This document shows positions 7,246 to 17,951 of a DNA stretch of 49,501 bases, piece by piece. The position numbers and the translations under genes are program-made. Below the pieces are notes generated by a model. It worked only from the letters and a program-made list of their open reading frames with translations, searched no databases and was not told where the DNA came from. Positions within the stretch are counted from its first letter, which is position 1. Every line of letters starts with the position of its first letter. Source of the stretch: Planctomycetaceae bacterium (lineage in GTDB: Bacteria > Planctomycetota > Phycisphaerae > Phycisphaerales > UBA1924); assembly GCA_021294835.1 (NCBI GenBank), contig JAJTDF010000040.1:1-49501 (forward strand), in the 5' to 3' direction.

Positions 7246-8154
7246 TTACAGCGTCACCCACGTGCCGTCGATCGGCTCGCCGACTGTCGCCAGCGCCGCC
7301 CGCAGCAGCGCCCCGGCGGTGCGTCCATCGACAATCGGCACGCCCCGCTGCCCGCCGGAAGCCTGTCCCTCTCCCATCGCCTCAAAGCACGCGTGCAACT
7401 TGGGCAGCATGCCCCCGTCCACCGCGCCCGAGGCCCGCAGCCGCTCCACGTCGGCCTCGTTCAGCCGCTCCAGCCGCGTTGCCGGGTCCTTCGGGTCCGA
7501 TCGCACGCCCGCGGTGTCCGACACCAGCACAAACCGCGACGGCGCCAGCGCCCTGGCCACCGCCCCGCCGGCCAGATCCGCGTTGATGTTCAGCCGCCGC
7601 CCGCCGCTCGCTTCGCGCTCATCCAGCGCGATCGGCCCAATCACCGGCACCCGCCCCTCGACCAGAATCGCCCGAACGCGTTCCGCCCGCACCGCCGTCA
7701 CCTCGCCCACCAGCCCCAGGTCCGGCTCGGCCGTCCGCCGCCGCGCCGCCAGCACGCACTCGCCCAGCGAGTGCAGCGGGGCAGGCCTCGCCCCGCCGGC
7801 GCTGAGCATCGCGCACAGTTCGGCATTCACCGTCTGCGCCAGCACCTTCTCGGCGATCGCCAGCGTCGCCTCATCGGTGTACCGCTGGCCGGCGATGAAC
7901 CGCGGGGCCAGACCCGCCGAGGCCATCGCCGCCGAGATCGCCTTGCCGCCCCCGTGCACCACCACCACCGCCACGCCCATCGCCGCCAGCGCCGCAGCGT
8001 CACCCATCACCTGCGCCATCTGCGCCGGCACATCCTGAATCGACCCCCCCACCTTCACCACCAGCGGGCCCTCACTGGTCAGTCGCCGGGCCCGCTCGGC
8101 CGCGTCCGGGTACACCGCCAGCGCTCGCTCCGGCGCCTGCTGCTTCACGCTCAT
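7246..8154 (-). CDS. argB: Acetylglutamate kinase
   Basis: The enzyme phosphorylates N-acetylglutamate, the second step of arginine synthesis. The 302 aa protein shows the amino-acid-kinase fold: VVKVGGS near residue 32, VVVHGGGKAISAAM near 63, the substrate loop GQRYT, NINADLAGGAVARAL near 200 and the C-terminal DGGMLPKL segment with the conserved Lys. The start at ATG 8154 has GGAG about nine bases upstream; longer frames lack support. It runs in the same direction as the ROK kinase gene upstream (40-base gap), suggesting an operon. It converges on rpiB. Confidence 0.92.
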   Translation of the reverse strand: MSVKQQAPERALAVYPDAAERARRLTSEGPLVVKVGGSIQDVPAQMAQVMGDAAALAAMGVAVVVVHGGGKAISAAMASAGLAPRFIAGQRYTDEATLAIAEKVLAQTVNAELCAMLSAGGARPAPLHSLGECVLAARRRTAEPDLGLVGEVTAVRAERVRAILVEGRVPVIGPIALDEREASGGRRLNINADLAGGAVARALAPSRFVLVSDTAGVRSDPKDPATRLERLNEADVERLRASGAVDGGMLPKLHACFEAMGEGQASGGQRGVPIVDGRTAGALLRAALATVGEPIDGTWVTL

Positions 8155-8194
8155 CGATGGATCTCCGCAGCCGCGCGCCGCCCGCGGCCGTTCA

Positions 8195-9193
8195 TCACGC
8201 CTTCTTCTTCCGGCCTGTCGCCGGCAACGCCTTGCCCTCCACCCACTTCCTGGCCAGCAGCGCCGCACCCAGCAGCCCCGCGTCCGGCCCCAACTTCGTG
8301 CCCACCACCTCCACCTTGCGGCACACCGCGGGGAACACATGCGCCCGCACCGCGTCGCGCACGGGGATCACCAGATCATCACCCATGGATTCGGTCAGCC
8401 CGCCGCCCAGCACCACGTGCTGAATGCCCAGCAGGGTCACCACGTTGGCAATGGAGATGCCCAGCATGTACGCCGCGTTGTCCACCACCTGCCGGGTGAG
8501 TTTGTCGCCCTTGGCATAAGCCTGCGCGATGACCTTGGCCTTGAAGTCCCCCATGTCCCCTTCGGCCAGATCGGTGATGATCGACGGATTGTTCGCCCTG
8601 ATCAGCCGCACCAGCCGGTCCACCAGCGCCGTGCGCGAACAGTTGTTCTCCACCGAGCGGCTGCCCGGCGGGTTGCCCGGAAACAGGATCGTGTGCCCGA
8701 TCTCGCCGGCGGTGAACGTCGCCCCGTAGAACAACTGGTTGTGCAGGATCAGCCCGCCGCCGATCCCGGTGCCGATCCACACCCCCAGCGTGTCGCGCAC
8801 GCCCTTGGCGGCGCCCAACTGGTGCTCGCCATACACCGCCACGTTCACGTCGTTGTCCACCACCACGTGGTGCCCGAACTTCCGCGACAGCACCCGTGAC
8901 AGCGGATAGTTGTTCCAGCGCAGGTTCACCGCCTCCAGCACCACGCCGTGCGCCGGGTCAATCGCCCCCGGAGCCCCGATGCCCACCGCCGACAGGTCGC
9001 GCACCGTCAACCCAGCCGCCTGGCAGGCCTCGTGCACCCCGTCCACCAGCCGGTCGAGCACGCGGTCCGAGCCTTCCCCGGCGCGGGTCTTCTTCTTCGC
9101 CCGACCCACCACCTTGTTCCCCGGGCCCACCACCCCGATCTGCATGTTCGTCCCGCCCAGGTCAATTCCCGCGACAAATCGGCCCTTGGCCAT
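8195..9193 (-). CDS. ROK-family sugar kinase (glucokinase-like) without the zinc motif
   Basis: The start is ATG 9193, fixed by AGGAG six bases upstream. The 332 aa protein has the ASKHA/ROK phosphate motif DLGGTN (11-16), VGIGAPG, DNDVNVAVYGE (general base region), WIGTGIGGG, and GHTILF, which corresponds to the ROK GH motif. ROK kinases normally continue into CxCGxxGCxE, which binds zinc and shapes the sugar site; here this is replaced by a Pro/Ser/Asn segment with one Cys, followed by an insertion (~residues 195-230). It likely phosphorylates glucose or another hexose, but specificity is uncertain. It is cotranscribed with argB. Confidence 0.85.
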   Translation of the reverse strand: MAKGRFVAGIDLGGTNMQIGVVGPGNKVVGRAKKKTRAGEGSDRVLDRLVDGVHEACQAAGLTVRDLSAVGIGAPGAIDPAHGVVLEAVNLRWNNYPLSRVLSRKFGHHVVVDNDVNVAVYGEHQLGAAKGVRDTLGVWIGTGIGGGLILHNQLFYGATFTAGEIGHTILFPGNPPGSRSVENNCSRTALVDRLVRLIRANNPSIITDLAEGDMGDFKAKVIAQAYAKGDKLTRQVVDNAAYMLGISIANVVTLLGIQHVVLGGGLTESMGDDLVIPVRDAVRAHVFPAVCRKVEVVGTKLGPDAGLLGAALLARKWVEGKALPATGRKKKA

Positions 9194-9345
9194 CGCCTGC
9201 TCCTTCACGCCGGCGATCACCTCCGCAGCAGCGCAGCCGCGTCAGATTTCACCAGGCCGAGAGTGTAGGGGAAGCCCGACCGTGCCACCCCCGTCCGCAG
9301 CCCGCCGCATCCCTCCACCCGCAAACACCCTCACCAACCGGTCGA

Positions 9346-10266
9346 TCAGCCCAGCAGCCGTGCCGCCACCACCGCGCACCCCAGCCCCGCTCCGGCCAGA
9401 GCCGACTCAGTGCGGGCTCGCAGCCGCACCGCTTCATCCGTATCGCCCACCACCACATACACCGTGCTCCCCGAGCCGGTCACCAGCGCCCGCCGGCCGG
9501 TGGCCCCGCCCACCACCCTGATCACCTCCCGCAGCACCGGCGCCACCACCTGCGCAGCCTCCGACAGGTCGTTGAACAGCAGATCCTCCCTCGGCTCGCC
9601 GGCGATCACGCTCTGGCTCACCGCCCGCCGCACACGCTGCTCATCAAGCCCGGCGATCGCCCCGCCGTCGAACGCGCCGTACACCGGCCCCGTCGGGCAC
9701 GCCGCCTCAGGCAGCACCAGCACCGCCCACCCCGGCACGTGGGGCAGCCGCTCAATCCGCTCGCCAAAGCCCGAGACCAGCGCCGGGCTGGGCGGTGCCC
9801 CCAGCGCTTCCTGGTGGTCCAGAAAAAACGGCACGTCCGAGCCCAGCTTCGCCGCAACCGCCAGCAACTCGGTCGCCGGAATCCGCAGGCCGAACAATGC
9901 GTTCACCGCCCGCAGCGTGCTGGCGCAGTCCGACGAGCCGCCCCCCAGGCCGCCCCCCACCGGAATCCGCTTTTCCACCGTGATGCGGCACGGCAGCGCC
10001 TGCCCGGTCATCGCCCGCAACGCCGCCAGCGCCCGCACCGTCAGATCCTTCTCCACCGGCCAGTCAATCGGCGACGGGGCCGGCGCCCGCTCATGCCAGC
10101 GGATCGCGTGCCCGGTCTCCTCGCCCTCCCGAACCCGCTCCACAGTCACCTCGTCGCACAGATCCACCGGCACAAACCACGAACAGATCGGGTGGTAGTT
10201 CTTCGGCGGCACCGGCCCCCCGACCGACAACGCCAGATTCAACTTGGCCGGCGCCCGCAACCGCAC
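9346..10266 (-). CDS. ispE: 4-diphosphocytidyl-2-C-methyl-D-erythritol kinase
   Basis: IspE is the GHMP kinase of the MEP isoprenoid pathway, phosphorylating CDP-methylerythritol. Visible motifs are APAKLNLALSV near the N-terminus, NYHPICS in place of the usual GYHxxxS, the GHMP ATP loop PVGGGLGGGSSDCAS near residues 103-117 and the C-terminal TGSGSTVYVV. The start is uncertain: GTG 10266 puts the APAKLN motif at the family's usual distance, while upstream GTG and TTG codons (to 10335) and in-frame ATGs (10374, 10398) are possible, the last overlapping the divergent Nif3 gene. Length is 306 aa from GTG 10266, normal for the family. Confidence 0.9.
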   Translation of the reverse strand: MRLRAPAKLNLALSVGGPVPPKNYHPICSWFVPVDLCDEVTVERVREGEETGHAIRWHERAPAPSPIDWPVEKDLTVRALAALRAMTGQALPCRITVEKRIPVGGGLGGGSSDCASTLRAVNALFGLRIPATELLAVAAKLGSDVPFFLDHQEALGAPPSPALVSGFGERIERLPHVPGWAVLVLPEAACPTGPVYGAFDGGAIAGLDEQRVRRAVSQSVIAGEPREDLLFNDLSEAAQVVAPVLREVIRVVGGATGRRALVTGSGSTVYVVVGDTDEAVRLRARTESALAGAGLGCAVVAARLLG

Positions 10267-10396
10267 GCGCTCGCCGCCATGATCGGGGTGGTCTGAACGG
10301 TCGGCGACGTCGGCTGGGTTGCGCACGGCGAACAATACGTGACACCGGCATGTTCGTGGGCAACCCGCCCGCATCGGACCGGTGACGAGGTTCACC

Positions 10397-11641
10397 ATGT
10401 CCAAGGCCAACAGCCGCCCGCCGGCCCCACTCCCCTCCGCCCCGGATTCGGGCATGCCCCCCGCCGCCCGTCCGCAGACCGTGGGTGACATCTGCGCCGC
10501 GCTGGAGGCCCTTGCCCCCACCCGCTTCGCCGAACCGTGGGACAACGTCGGACTGCTCGTCGGCGACTCCGCCGAGCCGCTCGCCCCCGACGCCCGCGTC
10601 GTGCTCACCATCGACCTGACCGAGCAGGTCCTCGGCGAGGCCCACGCCAACCGCACCCTCACCGCCGGCGCCGCCGGCGTGCTGGTCTGCTATCACCCGC
10701 CGCTGTTCTCCGCCACCAAGCGGCTCACCGCAGCCAAGCCCCTGCACGCCGTCCTGCTCCGCGCCATCCGCGCCGGCTGGGCCGTCTACGCACCGCACAC
10801 CGCGCTCGACGCCGCCCCAGCAGGCATGTGCGACTGGCTGGCCGACTGCGTCCTCGGCCGAACCAACGCCGAGGCCCTCCACGCCGACCGTCGCGCTCTC
10901 CGACCCGCCGGCATCCTCGCCGACGGCCAGCAACTCAAAGTCGTCACCTTCGTCCCCGCTCAAGACGCCGCCAAAGTTCGCCATGCCCTGGCCACCGCCG
11001 GCGCCGGCCGCATCGGCGACTACGAAGTCTGCAGCTTCGCCTCCCCCGGCACCGGCACCTTCCTCGGCAAGCCCGGCAAAGCCCACCCCGCCGTCGGACA
11101 TGCCGGCCAGCTTGAGCACGTCGAAGAACACCGCCTCGAGATGGTCGTCAGCCAACGCTCACTCGCACTCGCACTCACCACGCTCCGCCAGTTCCACCCC
11201 TACGAAGAACCCGCCATCGATGTCTACCCGCTGGCCCCCCAGCCGCAACGCAACACCGGCACAGGCCGCCGCCTCGTGCTTGACCACCCCATGACCGTCC
11301 GCGCCATGGCCGACCGCCTCAAAGCCGCCCTGGGCGTCTCCCACGTGCAGATCGGCGGTCCACTCGACCGTGTCGTCAGTTGCATCGCCGTCTGCCCCGG
11401 CTCCGGCGGCGAACTCGCCGACGCCGCACTTGAAGAAGGCTGCGAACTGCTGGTCACCGGCGAGATGAAGCACCACGAGGTCCTCGCCGCCGTCAACCGC
11501 GGCCTGAGTGTCCTCCTCGCCGGACACACCCGCACCGAACGCCCCTACCTCCGCCTCTTCGCCTCCCGGCTGGCCGCCCGCCTCGAGGGGGTGCCCGTGA
11601 TCACCGCCGAGTCCGACCGCGACCCCCTGGTCGAGGTGTGA
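10397..11641 (+). CDS. Nif3-like dinuclear metal-centre protein with inserted CutA-like domain
   Basis: The start is ATG 10397, with GAGG six bases upstream (a GTG at 10382 is weaker). The 414 aa protein belongs to the Nif3/YbgI (GTP cyclohydrolase I type 2 homolog) family. Metal-ligand motifs are CYHPPLF, APHTALDA in the first half and LAGHTRTERP in the last part. Between them lies the ~110-residue PII/CutA-like insertion of the Bacillus YqfO subgroup, recognised by YEVCSFASPGTGTFLG and HPYEEPAIDVYPL. The family's biochemical role is unsettled. It is transcribed divergently from ispE. Confidence 0.9.
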   Translation: MSKANSRPPAPLPSAPDSGMPPAARPQTVGDICAALEALAPTRFAEPWDNVGLLVGDSAEPLAPDARVVLTIDLTEQVLGEAHANRTLTAGAAGVLVCYHPPLFSATKRLTAAKPLHAVLLRAIRAGWAVYAPHTALDAAPAGMCDWLADCVLGRTNAEALHADRRALRPAGILADGQQLKVVTFVPAQDAAKVRHALATAGAGRIGDYEVCSFASPGTGTFLGKPGKAHPAVGHAGQLEHVEEHRLEMVVSQRSLALALTTLRQFHPYEEPAIDVYPLAPQPQRNTGTGRRLVLDHPMTVRAMADRLKAALGVSHVQIGGPLDRVVSCIAVCPGSGGELADAALEEGCELLVTGEMKHHEVLAAVNRGLSVLLAGHTRTERPYLRLFASRLAARLEGVPVITAESDRDPLVEV

Positions 11642-11892
11642 CCCCAACGCCGTCAACCGATCGCATCGCCCATCGGCATCACCCGCAACGCGTCCCATAG
11701 TGTGTCCCGACACATCGCCTCACCCGTTGCCGCTCCTCCCCGACCCCTCCAGACGGTCATCCTGAATGTCCGATAATGACGGCTTTGCCACTTGTCCAGT
11801 GTTGCGACCTGTTCGCTGGAGGTTCTGTGGAGAATACTGCATGCGGGGTTTCTCCGCTCTGACATGCCGGCCCGCACGCCGACCCGCTCGCT

Positions 11893-12516
11893 ATGCCTGA
11901 GGACACTCCGCAAATCGTGACCCGTCTGGTGCTCCGCTGCGGCTCCGGCGATGCCCGCGCCGCTGACGAACTGCTCCCGCTGGTCTACGACGAACTCCGC
12001 CGCCTCGCCCGCTGGCACATGTCCCAGGAACGCGACCGCGGTGCCGGCCACACCCTCCAGCCCACCGCACTGGTCCACGAAGCCTTCGGCCGCCTTGCCG
12101 CCAACTCCGAACTGCAGTGGAACGACCGTCGCCACTTCTTTGCCGCCGCCGCCGTCGCCATGCGTCGAATCCTGGTGGAACGCGCTCGCCGGGTAGCCGG
12201 ACCCAAACGGGGCGGCGGACGCATCCGCGAGCAACTCAACCCCGACGGCGTCTCCACCCCGGCCATCGATGATGTCGATGCCGGCGAGACCGACTGGATC
12301 GTTCTCGACGCCGCCATGACCGAACTGCAGGCCACCGACCCGGCACTTGCCGAGATCGTGCACCTGCGATATTTCGCCTGCCTGTCCATCGACCAGACCG
12401 CCCAGGCTCTGGGCATCAGCGACCGAACGGTGGACCGTCAGTGGAAAATCGCCCGCGCCTGGCTGCTGGACGCCATGAGCCGCCATGCCGCGGACGATGT
12501 CGCCGACCGGGGCTGA
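11893..12516 (+). CDS. ECF-type RNA polymerase sigma factor (Sig-70_X6 type)
   Basis: The 207 aa protein has sigma region 2 ([20 protein letters not shown], then [13 protein letters not shown] and [18 protein letters not shown], diagnostic of the planctomycete/acidobacterial Sig-70_X6 group) and sigma region 4 with the [23 protein letters not shown] near residues 168-187. These sigma factors lack a classic anti-sigma gene and are typically followed by a large Ser/Thr kinase, as here; the kinase is thought to control them. About 250 bases without a gene lie upstream. Confidence 0.93.
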   Translation: MPEDTPQIVTRLVLRCGSGDARAADELLPLVYDELRRLARWHMSQERDRGAGHTLQPTALVHEAFGRLAANSELQWNDRRHFFAAAAVAMRRILVERARRVAGPKRGGGRIREQLNPDGVSTPAIDDVDAGETDWIVLDAAMTELQATDPALAEIVHLRYFACLSIDQTAQALGISDRTVDRQWKIARAWLLDAMSRHAADDVADRG

Positions 12517-12622
12517 TTCTCGCTTGCTGTTTCAGCGGGCCGCCTTGCCGCTGTCCGCAAACGTCCTCGCCCGACCCGAACGCCCGTTCCATCCACCGCT
12601 CGCCCGTTCTGAAAGCTGCACC

Positions 12623-15493
12623 GTGAGCCCCCTGTCCCCCGCTCCAGCCCATGCCGCCGACGCCGCCCCCGCCTGGGCCGATGTTCGCGCCATGCTCGAC
12701 CGCGTGCTGGACCTTCCCGTGCCCCAGCGTGCGGCCTTTCTCCAGGCCGCCTGCGCCGGCAACGCTCCGCTCCGCGCCGGCGTTGAACGCATGCTCGCCC
12801 TCGCCGAGGACTCCGGCGATCGGCTCGACCCCGTCACCGCTGAACCCATCCGCTCGCTCGCCAGCGAACTCGAGCAGCAAACCCCCATTCTCACCGGAGT
12901 TCAGACTGACCGCTACGCCCTCGGCCGTCAGCTCGGCCTCGGCGGCATGGGCGTGGTCTACGAAGCCGACGATCTGGCCCTCGGTCGCACCATCGCCATC
13001 AAGGTCATCCACGCCGCCCTGGCGACGCCCGCGACCATCCGCCGCATTCAGCAGGAGTCCAAGGTCCTCGCCCGCCTGCGCCACCCCGGCATCGCGCAGG
13101 TCTTCGAGATGGGCTGGCTGGATGTGCCCGCCGCCGGAGGCCGCGCCGCCGCCCGCGTGCCGTTTCTGGCCATGGAGATGGTTCCCGGCGCCCGCCCGCT
13201 CACCGTCGCGCTCGAGGCGCACCCGCTCCCGGTCCGCCTGCGGACTCTGGCCGCCGTCTGCGATGCCGTGCAGCACGCCCACCAGCGGGGCGTGATCCAC
13301 CGCGACCTCAAGCCCGGCAACATCCTTCTGGACGCCGACGGCCAGGTGAAGATCATCGACTTCGGCATCGCCCGCATCGCCGATCCGGCCACCCACCAGC
13401 CGCCCGCCGCCCCCGCTGCGCCCCCGGTCGCCGGCGGTCCGAACCCCGCATCCGCCGTCACCCGCGCCGTCGGCGTCCTTGGCACCGTCCGGTACATGAG
13501 CCCCGAGCAGTGCGACGGGCATGAGGGCGACGCCCGCAGCGATATCTACGCCTTGGGCGTGCTGCTCCACGAGTGCATCACCGGCCGCAGCCCCTACGCC
13601 CACGCCGCCTCCCCGCTTCTTGAACTCTCCCGTGAGATCCGCTCGGGCATCCGCATCGCCGATCGACTCGTGCTCTCGCCGACGCTGCCCGACCCCGGTC
13701 CGCAGCAGGCTCGCGATCTCGCCGCCATCATCCGCCGCGCTACCGCGTCCGACCCCCAGGCCCGCTACCGCTCCGCCGCCGAACTGGCCGACGACCTGCG
13801 CCGGGTGCTCGACAGCGAGCCCGTCTCCGCACGCCCGCCAGACGCCCTCTACCAGTTCCGTCTGTTTGCCCGTCGCAACCGCGTGCTCGTCAGCCTCGCC
13901 GGCGCCGTCGTCGCCGCCCTGGTCCTCGGCGTCCTCGGCACCACCATCGGGCTCATTCAAGCACGCAGCGCTACCAGACAGGCCAACCTCGCCGCCGCCA
14001 GATCACAGGCCATGGCCGGGTTCTTCGAACGCTCCTTCCGCGGAGTCGACACGCCCTCCGCACCCCTTGCCGGATCCCGGCTCATGAAGGTCAACGGACC
14101 CCACGGCCCCTGGGGGTACATCGGCCAGCCTGACGAAGCGACGATTCTCCCGGCCACAGGCCAGGCCGTCAAGGTCGTCGATCTGCTCCGTCATGCCGCC
14201 CGGATGATCCCCACCGAGTTCCCCGACGATCCCCTCGTCCAAGCGGACCTTCGCATCCGGGTGGCGGACATGCTCTTGCATCGGACCGACACGACGACCG
14301 CCGCCGAACTGGCCTCCGCCGCCGCCGAAACCTTCCTGATTCACCTCGGACCCGACGACGACCGCACGCTGGCCGCGGAGATGGTCCTCGCCGACGCCCT
14401 GATCAGAACCGAATCCCCTCGCTCTGAGTCGATCCTCGAGTCCGTGATCGAGCGGCTCACCGCCATGTACGGCCCGACCGATCCCCGCGTGCTTCTGGCC
14501 TGGCGGAGACTGCTGAGCGTCTGGGGTTGGCAGCAGCGGCACATGCTCGCCGGCGTGCAGTCCGACCGCATCGCCGGGCTGCTGATCGATGAGTTCGGCG
14601 ACACTTCGCACGAGCCGCTGCTGTGGAAATCCTGGGCCGCTGACCTGCTGTTCAAGGCCTTCGCGGCGGACCCCGCCAACCGCGCAGCCGCGCTCCAGCG
14701 GTTGATCACCGACAACGAGAATCTCAGGGCACGCCTCGGCCCGGATGATCCCCACGTCCTCTCCAACGAAGCGACCCTTCTTCTCCACGCCCGCCCCAAG
14801 AGCACGCGCGAGGACCACCTCGCCGCCGCCGCCGAAGCCGAGTCGCTGCTGCGCCGCTTCAATCGGGTGGTCGGATCGGGCACCCCGACGACCTTCGAAC
14901 TGCAGGGCCTGCTCATCAGTTGCTACCTGCACGCCGGCCGACCGGCCGATGCGCTCCCGCACGCGCGCCAACGCTACACCGAGGCCGTCTGGAACTTCGG
15001 CGACGATTCGATGTACACCGCAAGAGCAAGGGGGCTGCTCGCACGCACCATTCTGGCCGCCGGAGGCGATGCCGCCGAAGCCGAAGCTCTCGCCCACCAG
15101 ACCTGCGTTCATTGGCGGCCGTTCATCAATCCGGCCCAGGGCCCTGGAGACGACTGGGGCGGCTATTTCCAGGCCGTCAAGGCCTCGGCCATCCGCATCG
15201 GCGGCGAACCCGCCCGCGCCCTGCCGCTGCTCATCGAAGTCGCCGATGCACGGGTACGCCTGGTCGTCAAGGACGGCCCGGGCTGGTGGACCGACGTCTT
15301 TGTACAGGCCGAACTCGCGGCCACGCTCGAGGCCCTGGGCCGCCATCCCGAGGCACGCACCGCCCTCGGGGCTGCAAGGGCCGCCGAAGTATCGCTGCCA
15401 TATCCCCATCCCCTCCGCGACCACGTCAACCTCGTCGCCAAGGCTTTGGGCATGCCCGAAGTTCATCCCCCTGACGAAGCCGCCGCCCACTGA
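12623..15493 (+). CDS. Membrane Ser/Thr protein kinase with helical-repeat sensor domain
   Basis: From GTG 12623 the protein has 956 aa. The frame is open back to ATG 12485, overlapping the sigma gene, and that longer start cannot be excluded. An N-terminal ~90-residue helical segment ([15 protein letters not shown]) common in planctomycete kinases precedes the kinase domain: [11 protein letters not shown] (105-115), Lys127, HRDLKPGN (226-233), DFG (246-248), SPEQ (293-296), [11 protein letters not shown]. The activation segment carries a Pro/Ala insertion. A single membrane helix (~421-445) follows, then ~500 residues of TPR-like helical pairs rich in Ala and Leu, probably the sensor. It should signal to the sigma factor upstream. 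Confidence 0.88.
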   Translation: MSPLSPAPAHAADAAPAWADVRAMLDRVLDLPVPQRAAFLQAACAGNAPLRAGVERMLALAEDSGDRLDPVTAEPIRSLASELEQQTPILTGVQTDRYALGRQLGLGGMGVVYEADDLALGRTIAIKVIHAALATPATIRRIQQESKVLARLRHPGIAQVFEMGWLDVPAAGGRAAARVPFLAMEMVPGARPLTVALEAHPLPVRLRTLAAVCDAVQHAHQRGVIHRDLKPGNILLDADGQVKIIDFGIARIADPATHQPPAAPAAPPVAGGPNPASAVTRAVGVLGTVRYMSPEQCDGHEGDARSDIYALGVLLHECITGRSPYAHAASPLLELSREIRSGIRIADRLVLSPTLPDPGPQQARDLAAIIRRATASDPQARYRSAAELADDLRRVLDSEPVSARPPDALYQFRLFARRNRVLVSLAGAVVAALVLGVLGTTIGLIQARSATRQANLAAARSQAMAGFFERSFRGVDTPSAPLAGSRLMKVNGPHGPWGYIGQPDEATILPATGQAVKVVDLLRHAARMIPTEFPDDPLVQADLRIRVADMLLHRTDTTTAAELASAAAETFLIHLGPDDDRTLAAEMVLADALIRTESPRSESILESVIERLTAMYGPTDPRVLLAWRRLLSVWGWQQRHMLAGVQSDRIAGLLIDEFGDTSHEPLLWKSWAADLLFKAFAADPANRAAALQRLITDNENLRARLGPDDPHVLSNEATLLLHARPKSTREDHLAAAAEAESLLRRFNRVVGSGTPTTFELQGLLISCYLHAGRPADALPHARQRYTEAVWNFGDDSMYTARARGLLARTILAAGGDAAEAEALAHQTCVHWRPFINPAQGPGDDWGGYFQAVKASAIRIGGEPARALPLLIEVADARVRLVVKDGPGWWTDVFVQAELAATLEALGRHPEARTALGAARAAEVSLPYPHPLRDHVNLVAKALGMPEVHPPDEAAAH

Positions 15494-15503
15494 TGACCGC
15501 TGA

Positions 15504-17951
15504 TCACTTGTCCCGCCGATAGTTCGTCTTGCCCTTGTCGCGCTGCTTGCTCTTGCGCGACCGCGCCGCCGAACCGTCGTTGCCGTACTTGAGCTTCTCC
15601 CAGTCGATGTTCAGCCCGCCGCCGCCCAGGGCCACCGGCCCCGTCGGCGAGGCCAGGCCCTCGTAGCCCGGCTTGGGGTACACCTTGCGGGACTTGCCCT
15701 TGTCGCGCGACTCCGCGTCGGTGATCACCAGGTCCATCTTCCGCAGCGCCAGGTCCACCTTGGCGATCGTCACCGCCACCTGATCGCCGATCGAGAAGCT
15801 CCGGCCCGACGCCTGATTCACCAGCGCGCCCGACTTCTGGTCCAGCCGCCACGCCCCCGCCCGGCCCTCCTTGCCCACCGGCAGCTCTTCCTTCTTGATA
15901 AACCCGTCGGCCAGATACTTGTCCAGCCGGATGAAGATCCCCGCGTTGGTGCACCCGGTCACCATGCCCCGGAAGCTCTCGCCCACGTGCTGGCTGAGCA
16001 GCTGCAGCACCAGGAACGACCGCAGCGAGTCCTCCGCCTCCGCCGCACGAACCTCCGTCAGCGTGCACGCCTTGCCGATCTGCACCAGCGTGTCCTCGTC
16101 CGGGCACAGCGGGCTTTCCATCAGCGCCTTGCCCAGCGCGTCGCGCTCCTCGTCGGTGCGGGGCGGGTTCTTGCCGTTTTCCGTCGCCTTCAAGTACGCC
16201 GCCAGCGCCCGGTGCACCGTCAGGTCCGGATACCGCCGGATCGGGCTGGTGAAGTGCGCGTACGCCTCGCTGGCCAGCGCGTAGTGCCCGATCTGCGCCG
16301 GCGAATACTCCGCCTTGGTCAGCGTCCGCAGCACCGCAAAGTGCACCGCCGGCGCCGCCGCCGTTCCCTTGGTGCCGTCCAGCAGCGTCTGCAGCTCCTT
16401 GCGCGTCGGCTTCTTGGGGATTGCAAACCCCGCCACCCGCGCCACCGTCCGCAGATCATCAACGTCACCCGGCGTCGGCTCAGGGTGAATCCGCCGCAGC
16501 AGCGGCACCTTCACCCGCTGGAACAGCCTCGCCAGCACCTCGTTGGCCTCCACCATGAACATCTCAATCAGCGTGTGCGTGAACGCGTCGTCCTCACGCT
16601 CCGCGTCAATCACCCGGCCCTCGTCGTCGTACACCAGCTCCACCTCCGGCAGATCCAGGTGGATCATCCCCGCCTCCCGCCGCCGCTGCCGGATCGCCCG
16701 CGCGCACGCGTCCATCTCGCGCAGCGTCGAGAGCAACTGCTCGGTGTAGTTCGGCTCGGTCTTGGCGTGCTTGCGGGCCTCGTCCATGTCCCCGTCGATC
16801 AGCGCCTGCGCTTCCAGGTACGTCAGCCGCTTCTTCGAGTGGATCACCACCTGCGCCACGCCCGACCGCAGCAGCACGCCCTGCCGGTTGTACACCATGA
16901 AGCACGACTTGCAGTACCTCGGCACGCCCTCCTGCAGCGAGCAGATGCCGTTGGACAGCCCCTCAGGCAGCATGGGGATCACATGCCGGGGCAGGTACAC
17001 CGAGTTGCCCCGCTTGCGAGCTTCCTCATCCAGCGGCGTCCCCGGCGGAATGAAGTGCGCCACATCGGCGATATGCACGCCCAGTTCCCAGCCCTCGGGC
17101 ACCCGCTTGATGTGGATCGCGTCGTCGTAGTCCTTGGCGTCCGGCGGGTCGATGGTGATGATGAACTCATCCCGCAGATCGTCCCGATCCTTCCACCCCG
17201 TGTGCTCGCACTGCCGCAGTTCCGCCTCAAACTGCTCCGTCGCCCGCCTCGCCTGCGAGTGCACCCGCTCGTCAAAGTCCCCCGGCAGGTTGTACGCCGC
17301 GATCACCGCCTGCGTCTCCACCGACGGCAGCCCGGCCTCCCCCAGCACCTCGGTGATCACGCCCTCCGGCAGCATGTCCCCTTCGGGGTACGCCGTGATC
17401 TCCACGACCACCTTGTGCCCGGCCCGCGCGTTCTTCACGTGCGGGTCACGCACCACCACCGGCGAGGTCAGCTCCCGCCCGTCCGGGTACACCAGCCACT
17501 GCGTCCCCTGCTGGCGAAGCTCCCCGCTGAAGCGCTGCCGCTTGCGCGTCATCACCTCTTCGATGAACCCCACCAGGTCCTCTTCCCCGTTCCGCCGCCG
17601 CCGCTGCACCGACACCCGCACCGTGTCCCCCGTCAACGCCGAGCCCACACCCTCCGGCGGAATGAACACGTCCCCCTCCTTCACCTTCACCGTCGGCACC
17701 ACAAACCCGAACCCCTTGGGGTTCTTGCGGAACACCCCCACCACCTCCTCGCCCATCGCCGGCAGACCCACCTTGCCGTCGGTGTCCACCGCCAGCTTGC
17801 CGGCCTTGGCCAGCCGCGCCACCGTCTGCCCGAAAACCCCCGCCTCGGCCCCCGGCACCCCCAGGTCATCCATGATCTTCGCCACCAGCGACGGGGTGTA
17901 ACTGTCGTGCGAAAGGTGCTCCAGCAACCGGCGTTCATAACGATCTGCCAT
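15504..17951 (-). CDS. rnr: Ribonuclease R
   Basis: RNase R is a 3'-5' processive exoribonuclease that degrades structured RNA and works with tmRNA in removing faulty mRNAs. The 815 aa protein (ATG 17951; the open extension upstream looks non-coding) has an N-terminal winged helix, cold-shock OB folds (KNPKGFGFVVP, GDVFIPP), the RNB catalytic domain with the metal-binding DPPDAKDYDDAI near residue 270, HIADVAHFIPPGTPLDEEA and HFTSPIRRYPDL, an S1 domain (FRGMVTGCTNAGIFIRL) and a basic tail (RKSKQRDKGKTNYRRDK). It converges with the kinase gene with only 10 bases between stops. Confidence 0.95.
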   Translation of the reverse strand: MADRYERRLLEHLSHDSYTPSLVAKIMDDLGVPGAEAGVFGQTVARLAKAGKLAVDTDGKVGLPAMGEEVVGVFRKNPKGFGFVVPTVKVKEGDVFIPPEGVGSALTGDTVRVSVQRRRRNGEEDLVGFIEEVMTRKRQRFSGELRQQGTQWLVYPDGRELTSPVVVRDPHVKNARAGHKVVVEITAYPEGDMLPEGVITEVLGEAGLPSVETQAVIAAYNLPGDFDERVHSQARRATEQFEAELRQCEHTGWKDRDDLRDEFIITIDPPDAKDYDDAIHIKRVPEGWELGVHIADVAHFIPPGTPLDEEARKRGNSVYLPRHVIPMLPEGLSNGICSLQEGVPRYCKSCFMVYNRQGVLLRSGVAQVVIHSKKRLTYLEAQALIDGDMDEARKHAKTEPNYTEQLLSTLREMDACARAIRQRRREAGMIHLDLPEVELVYDDEGRVIDAEREDDAFTHTLIEMFMVEANEVLARLFQRVKVPLLRRIHPEPTPGDVDDLRTVARVAGFAIPKKPTRKELQTLLDGTKGTAAAPAVHFAVLRTLTKAEYSPAQIGHYALASEAYAHFTSPIRRYPDLTVHRALAAYLKATENGKNPPRTDEERDALGKALMESPLCPDEDTLVQIGKACTLTEVRAAEAEDSLRSFLVLQLLSQHVGESFRGMVTGCTNAGIFIRLDKYLADGFIKKEELPVGKEGRAGAWRLDQKSGALVNQASGRSFSIGDQVAVTIAKVDLALRKMDLVITDAESRDKGKSRKVYPKPGYEGLASPTGPVALGGGGLNIDWEKLKYGNDGSAARSRKSKQRDKGKTNYRRDK

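Noticed and set aside
11642..11892. Possible promoter for the ECF sigma gene
   Set aside because: AATACT and TTGCGA elements are present near 11810-11840 but their spacing does not fit a sigma70 promoter.
12485..12622. Longer kinase start at ATG 12485
   Set aside because: It overlaps the sigma gene by 32 bases and adds 46 residues unlike other kinases of this type; kept as an alternative only.
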